From Burhinus oedicnemus (lineage: Eukaryota; Chordata; Aves; Charadriiformes; Burhinidae): a DNA stretch of 64,000 nt. The notes under the pieces are model-generated. The model was given only the letters and a program-made list of their open reading frames with translations, made no database searches and was not told where the DNA came from. The stretch covers positions 2,039,732 to 2,103,731 of the forward strand of contig VFFE01007738.1 of the NCBI GenBank assembly GCA_008921705.1. Reading direction: 5' to 3'. This document shows positions 52,601 to 61,400 of the stretch, one piece after another. A program made the translations under genes and the position numbers. Positions within the stretch are counted from its first letter, which is position 1. The number at the start of each line of letters is the position of its first letter.

Positions 52601-55600
52601 AGAAATGAAGACAGACCCACAACTCTTCATCAACTCTCCATCAGTATATCTAGACTGGCAACTTGGAGGCAAAAACAGATGTCACGTAGGCACATCCCTT
52701 CTTTTCCACAGAAGTGAACATCACTGCCCTGCAGTTTGGATATTGGTGGAAAACGTGCCAGCGGCAGATGTTCACATATGTGCTGACAGCAGAATGGGAC
52801 AACTTGGGCTCTCCTAACTCCACTAACACTCTGGAAGTGCCCTGCAGGAACCAGACTCTCCTGCACACTCCCGTTCCAAGGATGGTCTTCAGTGTCTTCC
52901 CTCAATCTCTTCCATCCATGCTTTTGCTCACTGTTAGCTCACTGCAGGCCATTCCTTTCCCTGGGAGACGGGAGGGATGATAACCAGCCCACCTCTGGCT
53001 GCCCACCCAGAGCTCCTAATAATTCTTGCTGCCAGTCTTCTCTATCACGCCCAGTTAACCCTAGTCTGCTTTTGTCTTTTCCTAGAATCTACCTTCCCGG
53101 TCTTCTTGTGTCATCACCTTTTGCTCCCCCTCCAGCCAAGTCCTACATTGTTAACTCCCCTGCTGCCCACCTAGGGTAGCATCTCTCCACCACAAGTGCC
53201 ATAGCCCTTCCTTAAATCTAAAACCAGCACAGCTGTGGGGACATGCAAGCTACAGTTTTGAGAAGACTAACACGGTGTCCACCTTAGAGCTGACCTTGAA
53301 AGCAAAAAAGCATAAACTAAGACATTTGCCCCATCCGTAAGCAGAAGCACATCCTCATTCCCTGCAGGACACTGCCAGAGCTCCCTAAAAGGTCAAATGT
53401 TTCAAACAAATGAGCTTCCTAACCCCCAGCTCAAGCTCATGCCCTTTGAGGCAGATACAAGCCATGGGAAAATTCAGCCTTGGTAAATGAAATATGGCAG
53501 AGCCCTGTACCTCCATTTCAATTGCTCAGAGTGGGGGAACATCAGGCAAAGATCGCGTTTCATACGCTTACTGACTCAGCAGCTCTGCAGCTGGAACATC
53601 CCAATGAACGTTTGAAGAATAAAAACTTAAATGCAAAACAGATTCCTAAGAGTCACAATTATCCTTTGGTTTGAAAAGCTCATATTTTACAGGCCAAAAC
53701 CTTTGCTTTAATAGCATCAGAATAAAATACACGTTTCCAGCTGCTTTTACCTGGAGAAGCACAGCTGAAACATGACTGCAGATGGACATTAATCCTGCAA
53801 AAAGCCACATCAGTTGAAGGCAGCGCTGGCCCCACTGCTCTGCAGGCACTACTCAATGCAGTATTCTCTGATCTGCTTCAGAGGAGTCAGCAGATTAGGT
53901 CCGGCCACCACCAGCGAGAGTGGAATTATATGCTGTAGCCAAACTGGATGAGAGGCTCTGTGTGCACCAAGATAAAGTAACTCCATTTCTCTTTAACCTG
54001 TTCTCTTTATACTGCTTCTGAGCATCACATAGAAAGCTTTACAGTTAAGCCAGCAAAAAGTGATTTTTTTATTTTTTTTTCTTGCTGGGCTAAGTTTCTG
54101 CACAGAGGGTGGAGTTGCATGCTATAACTTGAGCTAATCTAATCAGTTAGGTGCCACTGGAAAAGGGAGGTTCTGCTCCCACCGCTTATCCTGGCCACGT
54201 GCTCTCTGTGCCCTCCCACTGTGTTAGCTCTCATGCTTCCCCATCCAGCACTAAACCAGTGCAAAAAAAGAAACAGAAGAACCCCACAACTAAATAAATT
54301 GGTTCAAAAAACTCTCAGAGGGCAATACAAGGGAGGGAAGGAGGTGATGTACCAGGGCCAGCAAAGCCGTGTCCGGCAGCAGTGAGATGCCAGAGCATGG
54401 TCCCACCGGCAGGCACTGCTCAGCCTTGCTTTTAGAGCTGGACCCCGGACACCCTGCCTGCCTATGGGACACAGATACTGCACTGGGACAAGTCATCCTG
54501 CTCTTGTCGCGGCTCTCTCCTGCGGAGCATCTGCAGCTCTGGCCTCTGAGGGCAACACAGGGCACTTAACTGAACTAAAGCCAAAGTATTACTCCCTGCT
54601 AAACAGAACTTGATTTTAAAAAAAATAGCCATGCTTTAAATTAATACTGCCACAGATGATGCTCAAGGATCTCAAGGTATGTTGCTTAATGTTATCATCT
54701 AGCCAAGAAGAATGTCCGCCACCTGAATGCATGCCCTAGGCCATGATGATGGAGCATATAAAGGGAGCAAGGGATCGGAATTTGTCCTCACCTATACTAA
54801 GCTGCAGAGATCAGGCCTGCTGAAGAGAATCCATCTCTGTTCTGTATTTCTGAAGGTGGAGTTGAAGTTAGATGTTTTCAATGTAAGAATTTAAGAGTCT
54901 TCCAAGTTTTCTTTAACTGCCATGCCAGCAAAGAAAATCCTTAGCAGAGGTGACAAGAAGGGGTGAGTCCTTCATTCTTTATGCAGACTGTTTAAATATG
55001 AACGTTTAGCAATTAAGTATACAGAGCCTGATTGCACGCTGCCTAGGTTCTACAGGTGATGGGATAAGTAGGTCACCAGAGGGTTATCCCGATTTCTCAG
55101 CTCTGCACCCTTTCTGAGATAGTACTTGTGTTACACAGATAAGACCTCCAGCACAGAGCAGAGGCAGCAGCAGAGCTGTAGGCTGCCTTCCTTGCATCCC
55201 CCTTACTGCCTTCCCCAGTTCCCAACAATGCTGATTTTAAGCCTTCATTGCAAATTTTTCTGTTGCACAGTCAGAACTGAAATGGGTCAGCGAAGCAGCT
55301 GAGCATTAAGCTAGAGAGACGGAAGGTATCAGCAGCTACAGAGCATCAGTTCTGCCCTCCTCCATAATCAGACAGACGTGTGAGCTGGCAGATCACAACC
55401 GGACCTATTCAAAGGGAAGACAACAGAAAGGGACAGTTTCTTCTCCCTCCCTCATTCCTCCCCCAATACTGATGTTCTTGTCAAACATTGGTAAAACAAA
55501 CCAAAAAGCATCTGCAATAAGATAATTCTGAGGGTCACTTCCTGAACAGCACCACAGGAGGTTTTTCTGCCACTGCAAAAGTCAGAAATGTGCGATTTGG

Positions 55601-57001
55601 CTGATTAGTTTAAAAGGTGACCCTTTTTAAGCCCAGAAGTTCCAGAGGCTGGAATAACAGAGCTTGAAGTTTGTGTGTTCCATTATTATTCTACTTGCCA
55701 CTGCTCAAACGGCACATCCGAACTCCAGCAGGACCAGATAATGGAAAGCAGACCTCCAGGAAGAGTTGGAGTCTCGTTTACAGTTAGGGAGATGAAGAAA
55801 TAGTGAAACAGGGAAAAGAATCTCAATTATTTTCTTGATCATAATGACCACAACACTCAGTCTGCAATATCCTGACAATTAGGCATGCATTACTCATTTT
55901 TCATGCAAAATTACAGTAACTGGGAAACTGATCCTAGTTAAGAAAAAAAAGACAGGTAAATAATTTACCCAAGTTGTTTCATAAATCAGAAATAATTAAA
56001 CCTCTTCCAGGATGTATCTACCTGCAGTAAAGACAGCAGTTTCATTACAGTCAGCACAATTTCCAACTTGCCACGCGTTCGAACGACCGAGAGCGCCCGA
56101 TTCCAAACCCCGACATCACCTATCGCCCTTCCAGGAGCTGCGAGCAACCTCTGGGCGCCTCCGCTCCCCGTGACGGCACGGACGGCCCGCGGCGCGGAGC
56201 GAGGCTGCCCGAAGTGCCGCTGCCGTCGCCAGGGACGCGCTCCCACCCCAGACGCGTGTCCCGCAGCACCCTTCCTCCGCAGCGCGGAACCCCTTCGCCC
56301 CGAGCTAACGACCCGCAGGAGCTGTACGGATCCCAGCAACGCGGAAGGCGGCTCTAATTGCAATTATCAAGTACCGGACTCGCTTCTGGACGCGGCGCGG
56401 AGGTCGCCGGCGTGTGGCGACCGACCGACCCCCCCCCGCCGCTGCCAGGGCTGCTGCACCCGCCGGGGCAGCGCAGCAAGCCCTCGCGCTAATAACGCCT
56501 AATGACAAATTCATTAATTTCAGCCAGGAGGCGTGCCGGAGCGTGGCTGGAAGTTTACGAAGTGTCACGGCGCGGGGAACGTGCAACAGCCTGCGGCTGC
56601 CGCCCGGCGCTCCCCATCCGTCCCCCCGCGGGCCGCCTTCCAGCCGGAGCCCACGGAGCACGAGTGGGGACCCGGCCCTGCCCGGCGGGTCGCCGCTGGG
56701 TGCCCGCCGCACCTGCACACCGATACGACGGGAGCGACCCCACGGGCGACGGGGGGCAGCGGACGGAGGGGGTCCCGTCACCGCCCCCAACCCCCCCCGC
56801 GGGGCTGCCCGCACCGAAAACACGCTGAAACCCCCTCGCCGGTGCCCACCGGCCGCGCCCCCCGCCCTTCACCTGGCAGCTCTGGTAGCTCTCCAGCGCC
56901 CGCAGGGCGGTCTCGGTCAGCTTGACGTGCAGCACCGTGACCCTGCGCGCCTCCCTCCCGCCGGACACGCCGTACCGCTCCCCTTCCCGCAGCTCCGCCA
57001 T
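14368..57001 (-). CDS. ELL2: ELL2, RNA polymerase II elongation factor (complete gene, 12 coding exons)
   Basis: ELL2 raises the catalytic rate of RNA polymerase II by suppressing transient pausing. In the nucleus it joins AFF1/AFF4, P-TEFb and MLLT1/MLLT3 in the super elongation complex, and in plasma cells it favours secretory immunoglobulin mRNA processing (family knowledge). Twelve minus-strand exons were joined by eye. All have GT-AG borders and consistent phases, giving 634 residues against 640 in human. The N-terminal ELL domain covers about 1-285, with a winged-helix part at about 196-285 ([15 protein letters not shown]). A Ser/Pro/Ala-rich linker covers 313-520 and includes the conserved [16 protein letters not shown]. 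The occludin/ELL domain covers about 520-634 ([12 protein letters not shown] near its start, [12 protein letters not shown] at the end). [10 protein letters not shown] and the whole C-terminus fit ELL2 better than ELL or ELL3. The start has an in-frame TGA 12 nt upstream and a good Kozak context. No frame-breaking lesion is seen. The main uncertainty is the exon 8 donor (two candidates 6 nt apart). Confidence 0.97.
14624..14668 (-). CDS. ELL2: ELL2 coding exon 11 (residues 582-596)
   Basis: This 45-nt micro-exon encodes [15 protein letters not shown], against NVHEEVLQEYQKIKQ in human. The acceptor is a long U-tract ending 'cttgaag|ATT', an AAG acceptor rather than the more common CAG or TAG. 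The donor is 'AAACAG|gtatgt'. It is phase 0-0, so skipping it would keep the frame. The following intron is only 139 bp. Confidence 0.94.
14669..15679 (-). other. ELL2 intron 10
   Basis: This intron of about 1.0 kb ends in a long U-rich tract before the exon 11 acceptor. I see nothing else in it. Confidence 0.8.
15680..15851 (-). CDS. ELL2: ELL2 coding exon 10 (residues 524-581), occludin/ELL domain
   Basis: This exon encodes [40 protein letters not shown] and [17 protein letters not shown]. It is the first helix pair of the C-terminal occludin/ELL homology domain, which in this family binds partner proteins. The acceptor is 'tttcactag|AAAATAC' and the donor 'TACCAG|gtaaag'. It is 172 nt ending in phase 0. 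Among the exons it is one of the closest to human ELL2. Confidence 0.97.
15852..19167 (-). other. ELL2 intron 9
   Basis: This intron of about 3.3 kb has as its only notable feature a run of five C-tracts at 18003-18026. These are G-tracts in the ELL2 transcript and predict a very stable G-quadruplex. No interspersed repeat was recognised. Confidence 0.8.
19168..19237 (-). CDS. ELL2: ELL2 coding exon 9 (residues 501-524)
   Basis: This 70-nt exon encodes [20 protein letters not shown] then DYFI. It aligns with the human segment GVKEDCTASMEPSAIELPDY and leads into the occludin/ELL domain. The acceptor is 'cttttctgtag|GAGTT' and the donor 'TTCAT|gtgagta'. It enters in phase 1 and leaves in phase 2. 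Confidence 0.93.
19238..21617 (-). other. ELL2 intron 8
   Basis: This intron of about 2.4 kb contains a TA/CA dinucleotide microsatellite at 19580-19612 and AT-rich DNA. No interspersed repeat or gene was recognised. Confidence 0.8.
19580..19612 (+). repeat. TA/CA dinucleotide microsatellite in intron 8
   Basis: About ten TA units are followed directly by about five CA units. It is a simple compound dinucleotide repeat. Confidence 0.95.
21618..22182 (-). CDS. ELL2: ELL2 coding exon 8 (residues 313-501), large linker exon
   Basis: This exon opens with [20 protein letters not shown], which is conserved with human. It continues through an Ala/Pro tract (residues 353-376, including four Ala then six Pro), the conserved [20 protein letters not shown] (393-412) and [12 protein letters not shown]. 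It ends in a Lys/Glu-rich stretch (about 447-494). Two donors keep the frame: CAG|gtgaag (end 21618, used here) and GAAG|gtatta (end 21612, adding Gly-Glu). Neither has a consensus +5 base, so the exact end is uncertain. The acceptor is 'ttatttcag|AAACGG'. Confidence 0.93.
22183..23939 (-). other. ELL2 intron 7
   Basis: This intron of about 1.76 kb is AT-rich. I see no repeat, RNA gene or coding potential in it. Short open frames around 22.4-23.3 kb match nothing known. Confidence 0.8.
23940..24027 (-). CDS. ELL2: ELL2 coding exon 7 (residues 283-312)
   Basis: This 88-nt exon completes the split Arg codon and encodes [20 protein letters not shown] plus a short Ser/Thr-rich tail ending STAQ. 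It aligns loosely with the human RKLNPSQNAAGTSRSESPV segment and starts the low-complexity linker. The acceptor is 'ccttacag|AAAATT' and the donor 'GCTCAG|gtattt' (phase 0). Confidence 0.92.
24169..24293 (-). CDS. ELL2: ELL2 coding exon 6 (residues 242-283)
   Basis: This exon encodes [20 protein letters not shown] and [20 protein letters not shown], completing the winged-helix part of the ELL domain. The DWPGYSE motif is conserved between ELL and ELL2. It is 125 nt with acceptor 'gcctgtag|GTAGCC' and donor 'TTTCTAG|gtaagt'. The next intron is only 141 bp. Confidence 0.96.
25042..25641 (+). mobile_element. CR1 LINE, 3' 600 bp, antisense to ELL2 in intron 5
   Basis: The sequence runs from the C-terminal part of the CR1 ORF ([37 protein letters not shown]) through the stop to the 3' UTR and a complete terminal ATTCTATGATTCTA. 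One in-frame stop replaces a sense codon (gatatttag at about 25435). It is similar to the copies at 31.6 and 37.3 kb and looks relatively young. Confidence 0.93.
27521..27602 (+). repeat. 41-bp tandem duplication beside the exon 5 donor
   Basis: Two direct copies (27521-27561 and 27562-27602), each starting ACACCTCGAAATTATGATTA, differ at three positions. They lie in intron 5, 28 bp from the exon 5 splice donor. Confidence 0.93.
27631..27890 (-). CDS. ELL2: ELL2 coding exon 5 (residues 155-241)
   Basis: This 260-nt exon encodes KRVQVRRAP, the ELL2-diagnostic [13 protein letters not shown], then [20 protein letters not shown] and [20 protein letters not shown]. The last part opens the winged-helix region. 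The acceptor is 'cttacttcag|GAAAAAG' and the donor 'CAGCAG|gtgaga' in phase 0. A 41-bp tandem duplication begins 28 bp inside the following intron. Confidence 0.97.
27891..30554 (-). other. ELL2 intron 4
   Basis: This intron of about 2.7 kb contains a short minus-strand CR1 3' fragment at 28378-28474 and a T/A-rich run at about 28.21-28.25 kb. No other feature was recognised. Confidence 0.85.
28378..28474 (-). mobile_element. CR1 3'-end fragment in intron 4
   Basis: About 97 bp of diverged CR1 3' end read in reverse complement: 'tcatagaatcaaaatgg', 'ccttaaagatcctctagtt', 'cacctcccattagacc', 'ggttgctca'. It is more diverged than the other avian copies. Confidence 0.8.
30555..30718 (-). CDS. 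ELL2: ELL2 coding exon 4 (residues 100-155)
   Basis: This exon encodes [20 protein letters not shown] and, after a variable stretch, [20 protein letters not shown] and KPGGPF. The match to human ELL2 is nearly residue for residue. The acceptor is 'tttttgtag|TTC' and the donor 'TTTTTAG|gtatgg'. It is 164 nt; it completes codon 100 and leaves one base of codon 155. Confidence 0.97.
30990..31410 (-). mobile_element. CR1 LINE 3' fragment, sense to ELL2, in intron 3
   Basis: This is the reverse complement of about 420 bp of CR1: 'cagaatcacagaatgg', 'ggttggaagggaccttaaag', 'cacctccagggatgg', then the end of the coding part ([23 protein letters not shown] on the minus strand). It is a different subfamily from the plus-strand neighbour at 31.58 kb, with which it forms an inverted pair. 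Confidence 0.92.
31582..32109 (+). mobile_element. CR1 LINE 3' fragment, antisense to ELL2, in intron 3
   Basis: About 530 bp run from [20 protein letters not shown] through [16 protein letters not shown] to the 3' UTR and a terminal GATTCTATGATTCT. The coding part is close to the copy at 25.0 kb, while the last ~160 bp are clearly more different. Confidence 0.92.
34361..34482 (-). CDS. ELL2: ELL2 coding exon 3 (residues 60-100)
   Basis: This exon encodes [16 protein letters not shown] followed by [18 protein letters not shown], the strongly conserved core of the ELL N-terminal domain. The acceptor is 'ccttttag|CTT' and the donor 'TCAAG|gtaag'. It is 122 nt, enters in phase 0 and leaves after two bases of codon 100. 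Confidence 0.96.
37298..37468 (+). mobile_element. CR1 3'-end fragment in intron 2
   Basis: About 170 bp start at 'ccagggaagtggtgaaatcg', continue through 'gacatggtttagtggtgg' and 'ggttggactcgatgatctta', and end in tctatg-type terminal repeats. It is very similar to the 3' end of the copy at 25.0 kb and so belongs to the same subfamily. Confidence 0.92.
39611..40042 (+). mobile_element. CR1 LINE 3' fragment, second subfamily, in intron 2
   Basis: About 430 bp encode [20 protein letters not shown] and [11 protein letters not shown], ending the coding part in DAVLSNLL and a stop at 39962-39964. The 3' UTR is short and reads 'ggttggactagatgatctcc', 'aggtcccttcc', 'gattctgtgatt'. Its coding frame is intact from 39617 to the stop. 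The 3' UTR type differs from the 25.0/37.3 kb subfamily. Confidence 0.92.
46108..46155 (-). CDS. ELL2: ELL2 coding exon 2 (residues 44-59)
   Basis: This 48-nt phase 0-0 micro-exon lies between 'ttcctag' and 'gtgagta' and encodes [16 protein letters not shown]. The IQFQG core identifies it: the same position reads RPSIQFQG in human ELL2 and RPSIRFQG in human ELL. The first half is poorly conserved, and the usual Arg of RPSI is Gln here. The exon is too short to be found by open reading frame length alone. It is placed by phase, splice sites and homology. Confidence 0.88.
46156..56872 (-). other. ELL2 intron 1
   Basis: This intron of about 10.7 kb has its first ~0.8 kb inside the CpG island. 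An ancient L3/CR1-like LINE relic lies at about 49.32-49.95 kb and short purine or pyrimidine tracts are present (for example 47.24-47.27 kb). No second gene or RNA gene was recognised. A 186-codon plus-strand open frame at 51210-51770 has no recognisable domain. Confidence 0.85.
49320..49950 (-). mobile_element. Ancient L3/CR1-like LINE relic in intron 1
   Basis: On the plus strand the order of short conserved blocks fits the antisense of an old amniote L3/CR1-type LINE: 'ggctgttgatgcacactgaac', 'ctgaggactgg', 'tgactccaagatctc', then a 'ccagatt..ggtctgtctggagctcctc' block and 'ctccaggactgacacctcgg'. It is highly diverged and gapped. The limits are approximate and the call rests on memory of the family's general pattern. 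Confidence 0.55.
56873..57001 (-). CDS. ELL2: ELL2 coding exon 1 (residues 1-43)
   Basis: This exon starts [15 protein letters not shown] and continues with [20 protein letters not shown], the typical ELL-family N-terminus. The ATG has A at -3 and G at +4. An in-frame TGA at 57016-57014 excludes an N-terminal extension. The exon ends CCAG|gtgaag in phase 0 (129 nt). It lies entirely inside the CpG island and is GC-rich, which produces long meaningless open frames on the opposite strand. Confidence 0.97.
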
Positions 57002-57013
57002 CTTACGCGCCCC

Positions 57014-57049
57014 TCAGCCGCCGCCAAAGCCGCCGGCCGCTACGGCCAT
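57014..57049 (-). other. Upstream ORF, 11 codons, in frame with ELL2
   Basis: An ATG at 57049-57047 with G at -3 and G at +4 opens a reading frame of 11 codons (MAVAAGGFGGG). It ends at TGA 57016-57014, with 12 nt between that stop and the ELL2 ATG. It lies in the same frame as ELL2. Whether it is translated depends on the transcription start, which is not mapped here: the CCAAT box at 57089 could place some starts downstream of this ATG. Confidence 0.45.
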
Positions 57050-57088
57050 CCCGCCGCCGGCCCCGCCGCGCGCAGCCGCGTCCTGCCC

Positions 57089-57160
57089 ATTGGCCAGAGG
57101 GGCGGAGCCCCCGGAGAGGGGCGGGGCCTACCCGTGACGTCACAATGGGGCGGGGCGGGC
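57089..57160 (-). promoter_or_regulatory. Proximal promoter motifs: CCAAT box, GC boxes and CRE
   Basis: ATTGG at 57089-57093 reads CCAAT on the ELL2 strand. GGGGCGG-type GC boxes (Sp/KLF sites) occur at about 57099-57105, 57117-57126 and 57147-57160. The 10-bp palindrome GTGACGTCAC at 57134-57143 contains a perfect cAMP response element. The cluster lies 90-160 bp upstream of the ATG. The motifs are seen directly; factor binding is inferred. Confidence 0.7.
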
Positions 57161-58330
57161 AGGTCTTAACCGGCGGCGGCGGGAGCAACTGCGGCTGTAG
57201 ACACCTGGGAGGAGTTCTGAGTGGAAATTAGGTGTGCGGGGGTTAACGAGGGCGCCGGTGGGGGCCCTGAACGTCAACGGGGCCCGGCTGGCTGCCCCCC
57301 CGCCGAGGCCCCGTACCCCCCCGCCCCGGTGCCTGAGGAGGAGGACGGGCAGTGTCGGCTGCGCGCCGTGCCCGCCGGCCCCGGCCTGGAAAAAATGAGC
57401 CGGTGTTATGTGCAAACATCGTGAAACGGGCTGTTCCGCACGTTTCGGACACATCGCCTTGTCACGAGGGGTGTTGGTACCTCGGGGCCGCTCTGCCAGC
57501 TTCGCCTGCTGCAACGCTATCGCTAATCACTGCTTTTTTTTTTTTTTTTTTAGATAAAAGGGAGTACATTGGCCATTCAAATTGTCGAAGCGGCCCTCTC
57601 ATGTGAATCAAGGATAACGGAGTGCTTCTGCAGAAAACTGCTCTGCTTTTTCATCCCGTAGATGAAGGAGTGACCCAGTACCGCTGACGCTCTGGGCAGG
57701 CCGGCCTTCGCCCGTGGGATGTGTGTCAGTCTGCAGGGATTAGTGTCAAATTTCATCCATTTGACAACATCCCCTCGTATCTTTTCTCACCCCAGGGGTT
57801 CGTGAAAAGAGGCAAGCCACCAGCATCTGAGGGCTCCCATGTGCTTGCTCCACAGGAAGAGCTGACGTGACAGCGCGATCAGTTTAGCACCGACCAAAAT
57901 TACAGGCTGATAGTTCTGCTGACTGCAGGTTGCCGTTTAAGTTACTTAAACCCATGGAAAATATTTCATAGGCAGCTTAAAATAGTTTGACTTTCATTTT
58001 TCCCGTACCCAGTCTTACTCTTGCTCTGCCGTTCATCTCAGTCAGCTGGCACAAAAAAAAACTTGTCCAGTCTTTATAGGGTTAAGGTTTAAAAGCATGC
58101 TGTTTGAAATGTTTTGGCTATTATCTTCCAAAGCACATTTTTCATGTCACAAATTAAAATCTTGTCCATACCTTCAAGACTGTGCGCATATCTGCCCTGG
58201 TCTAGTCTCCTGGCTGCCATGCTCAGATTATAATTTACTGTTTTGGTTTCCATCTCCACTAGTTCTGTTCTTTTTCTCCACTAGTAGTTGCTCTTCCTTC
58301 TATACTGCCCTAGGCCAAAATATCTTTTTG

Positions 58331-58420
58331 ATATATATATATACACACACACACACGCATGTATATATATATACACACACTTATGTATGTATACATATAT
58401 AGGTACTTACATATACACAC
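58331..58420 (+). repeat. Interrupted AT/AC microsatellite
   Basis: Alternating (AT)n and (AC)n blocks with TATG interruptions run for about 90 bp upstream of ELL2. They give an artefactual Thr/His/Tyr-rich open frame. Confidence 0.93.
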
Positions 58421-61400
58421 TCCTTCAGACAGCCCCCTTTCTTCAGGTTGTTTCTCAATATATATACCTGTTTAGTTTCACTTTTTTGTGACGATTATTT
58501 CCTGGCCAAACTAAGCAAATATATAATAATAAGAAAGTTGATGGTAACAATTTCTTGACCATATAATGGATAATTCTGTCCACACTGTGTCATTTCTTAT
58601 TTAGGGAAGGCTTAAGTAAGTCCTGTAAGTGTTATAGGTGTGTCTATGCCATGCTCTGTTGCAATCAAGGTTGCCTGTATATGTTTCTTTGCAAGACTGG
58701 TTCTCTGGAATGTGAATCTTTCTTAAGGTGACTACTTCATTATAGACATAATAACATCTCCGGGACCAATAGGGTATGGAGAGCAGAGATCAGTGATTTC
58801 TTCAAAACACCTCGATGTGTAGGTCTTGAAGTTTTCACCAGGTCATCATATATGCAGCAAGTGGTAATGCAGAGTCTGTACAAAAATAAAGACAAGAAAG
58901 TAGAAGGAAAAATGTTTGAGCATGTAGAAGAGAATTCATGCTTTTGGAAAGTCAGTGCGTTCATCATCATCTTCCTCTGAGCTCTCTGTTCCCTTGACAC
59001 ATTCTGCCATTGCTCAGCCCTTCGGGGAGTGCCTTTTAGCTTTCCTTCTGGTTGTTTTTTTGGGATGTATGTTGTATATAATAATTTTCACTGTATTTTC
59101 AAATATCAGGTGAGTGAAAAACTGAGAGCTGTCTCCTTCAGCTCCCAACTTTGAGACTTTTCCATCCGCTTCCCCTTTAGTAAGCTTCCAAGCACATCGC
59201 CGCAGGTAGAAGGCGGCAGATCCTCTCCCCTGCCAACAGCACCAGCAAAAGCAGAGAGAACCTCATCTGTGAGACACACAGCTAGGAGCTTTAGTAAAAC
59301 AAGCCATAGGTTTATAGTGGAAAAATAAACACCTTCAGCAATTGCAAAAGCAAAGATTAATTTATGCTTATTGCACCAGCTTGCAGATTTTCTCTCTGCT
59401 GTTAGTTTTCGTATGTGAGAACATGCAGAGTGTAAATAATCTTTCATAGGAAATGAAACATTTCTGGTTGTTCATTTAACTTAGGATCTGGTCCAGCTCC
59501 TATTATTATCAGGATCAAAGTGAAAGGATACAATATGAGATTCGCAAAAAAATAGTGGAAGCTTACCAGGTGGATGACGGTATCACAGGTCACTCTTTGG
59601 TTCTACAAAGTGAGATTGCAGGCCCTATTCCCGAAAACAGCGCCCAGAAGAAAACCCTGCATGCATTGCATGCCAGTCACCGGCCTTGCATTCTCTGTGC
59701 TGCAGATTTTCAGGTCTTTAGGGCTTGCCTATATAGGGAAGAACCTGTGCTCTTGCCAATGTATGAAGTTGCACCTTTTTGATTAAAGGTGTGATTGCAT
59801 GCTGAGCTATTTAAACTGGTGCAGCTTTGTAAGTGGACACCTTTAGGCTAATGACGGAGGTTTCTTTCACAGTAAATCATTTCAGCTTATCTTGCAAAAG
59901 TGAATTAAGAAATGTTGACACAAACTGCTTTAATGGCAAGTGATAAGTGAAATAATTTCTTCCATGGGCACAGGTAGATATGGAAGAAGGCTTTTCTTTC
60001 TTTCCTTGCTCATTTAAAGTGCAAATTCCATGCTTGGATGAGCTTTAACATTGGTGCAGTTTCTAGATCTTCTGATAATTAGAGTTTTTTCAAACAGCAT
60101 TCTGCAAATGTCAAGGTGAGAAATCTAATTTCATCTTAAAAAGCTTCAACTATTGGTTCTTTCTGATAGTTGCTTTCTATAAGGAGAGGCTAGTATCTGC
60201 ATGCAAGGTTTGGGATGGTTTTTTGTTGTTGTTTGAAATGGAAAAGGAGAGCGTGTGATGGAAAGGAGCTGACTGTACTGCTAGTTTTGTATACTATTTC
60301 TTCTTCCATAGTCTACTTTGCCCTAGAAGAGCTTCTCGGAGAAAGGAGCTGTAAAATAAGACGCTTGGTAGCTGGGCAACAGCGTCATTCATCCCTTGCC
60401 TATTGAGGGGTGACAGAGGAGGCTATGTGCCGAAAGGAGGCAGGGGGTGCATATAGAAAAAACCAGATGTGATTCAGAGGAAAATACAACAACCAAAGTG
60501 AAATGACAGATAAAAGCAGACTATTCTAATTATTCCCACTGCTTTTCCTGTATTTCATTCCATACTGAAATCAGCAAAAACACTTTGCAGTTTTTCAACA
60601 CTGTAGCGCATTTATATGCACACGCAAAATTAAAGAGCGAGCATTAGCAATGAATTTAAGGCATATGGCTTGCTAGCTTGCATGCTCCTATGCTATGTGG
60701 TTTCGTTGACAGGTGGTAGGAATCGGGCTATCGTTCCTGTGATGCCATTGCCAAAAATCAGCATTGCTTTGCTCTGTGTTCAGGTAGGGAGGAAGGAGAT
60801 GACTGTGCTTTGGGAACCTGTTATTTCTGGCAAGGGTTCGTCCGCAGCCCTGCGCTGGCGAGCAGACGGCAGCTCAGCACCCCTGAAGTGCCAGTGCCGC
60901 AAGAGAGCGGAGCACCAGGGACACCAGGAAGGCTGGCAGGTGCTTGATGACGGTGACTAATTGCAAAGGACTTTCAAAACTGCAACTTTTTGGCGTGGTC
61001 TTCCTTGCGTTAGTGTGAACAGCAGGACATCCACACACTCCTGTTCAGTAGGATCGGATCTCACAGGTGGTTGTCATGACCCAGCTTATGGGGTTTTAGG
61101 GGTTTTCTTTTTTTATGCCTCGTAATTGATGATACTATAACCAAAGTTCAGATGGCTTCAGTCCTGCACACTCTTACTGTGGTGCAGAATCAAACCCACC
61201 CTAACATGTGGCCACCTTGCATAAACAGGACCCTGCAAAGTTCTTATGGCCAACACTTCCTCTAATGAATGTACTTAAAAAAAAATAAAGTAGCCAGCAT
61301 TTGAGAAGAAACGGCAATTTACTGCTGCAAAGCAGCCAATTGCATTATTTGTTCCTTCTATGCACTGTGAGCTCTTTGTAGTTTATGGAGCAATGGAGGC

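Larger units (their letters stand above)
56060..57400. promoter_or_regulatory. CpG island and ELL2 promoter region
   Basis: This stretch is very GC-rich with frequent CG dinucleotides, in sharp contrast to the AT-rich introns and flank. It covers ELL2 exon 1, the start of intron 1 and the upstream region. No TATA box is evident at a suitable distance from the ATG. The content fits a broad CpG-type promoter with dispersed start sites. Long open frames on both strands here come from the scarcity of stop codons and match no known protein. Confidence 0.85.

Noticed and set aside
56414..57169. 251-codon plus-strand open frame across the ELL2 promoter and exon 1
   Set aside because: It is antisense to a confirmed exon inside a CpG island where stops are rare; the predicted product is Pro/Ala/Arg-rich without any domain.
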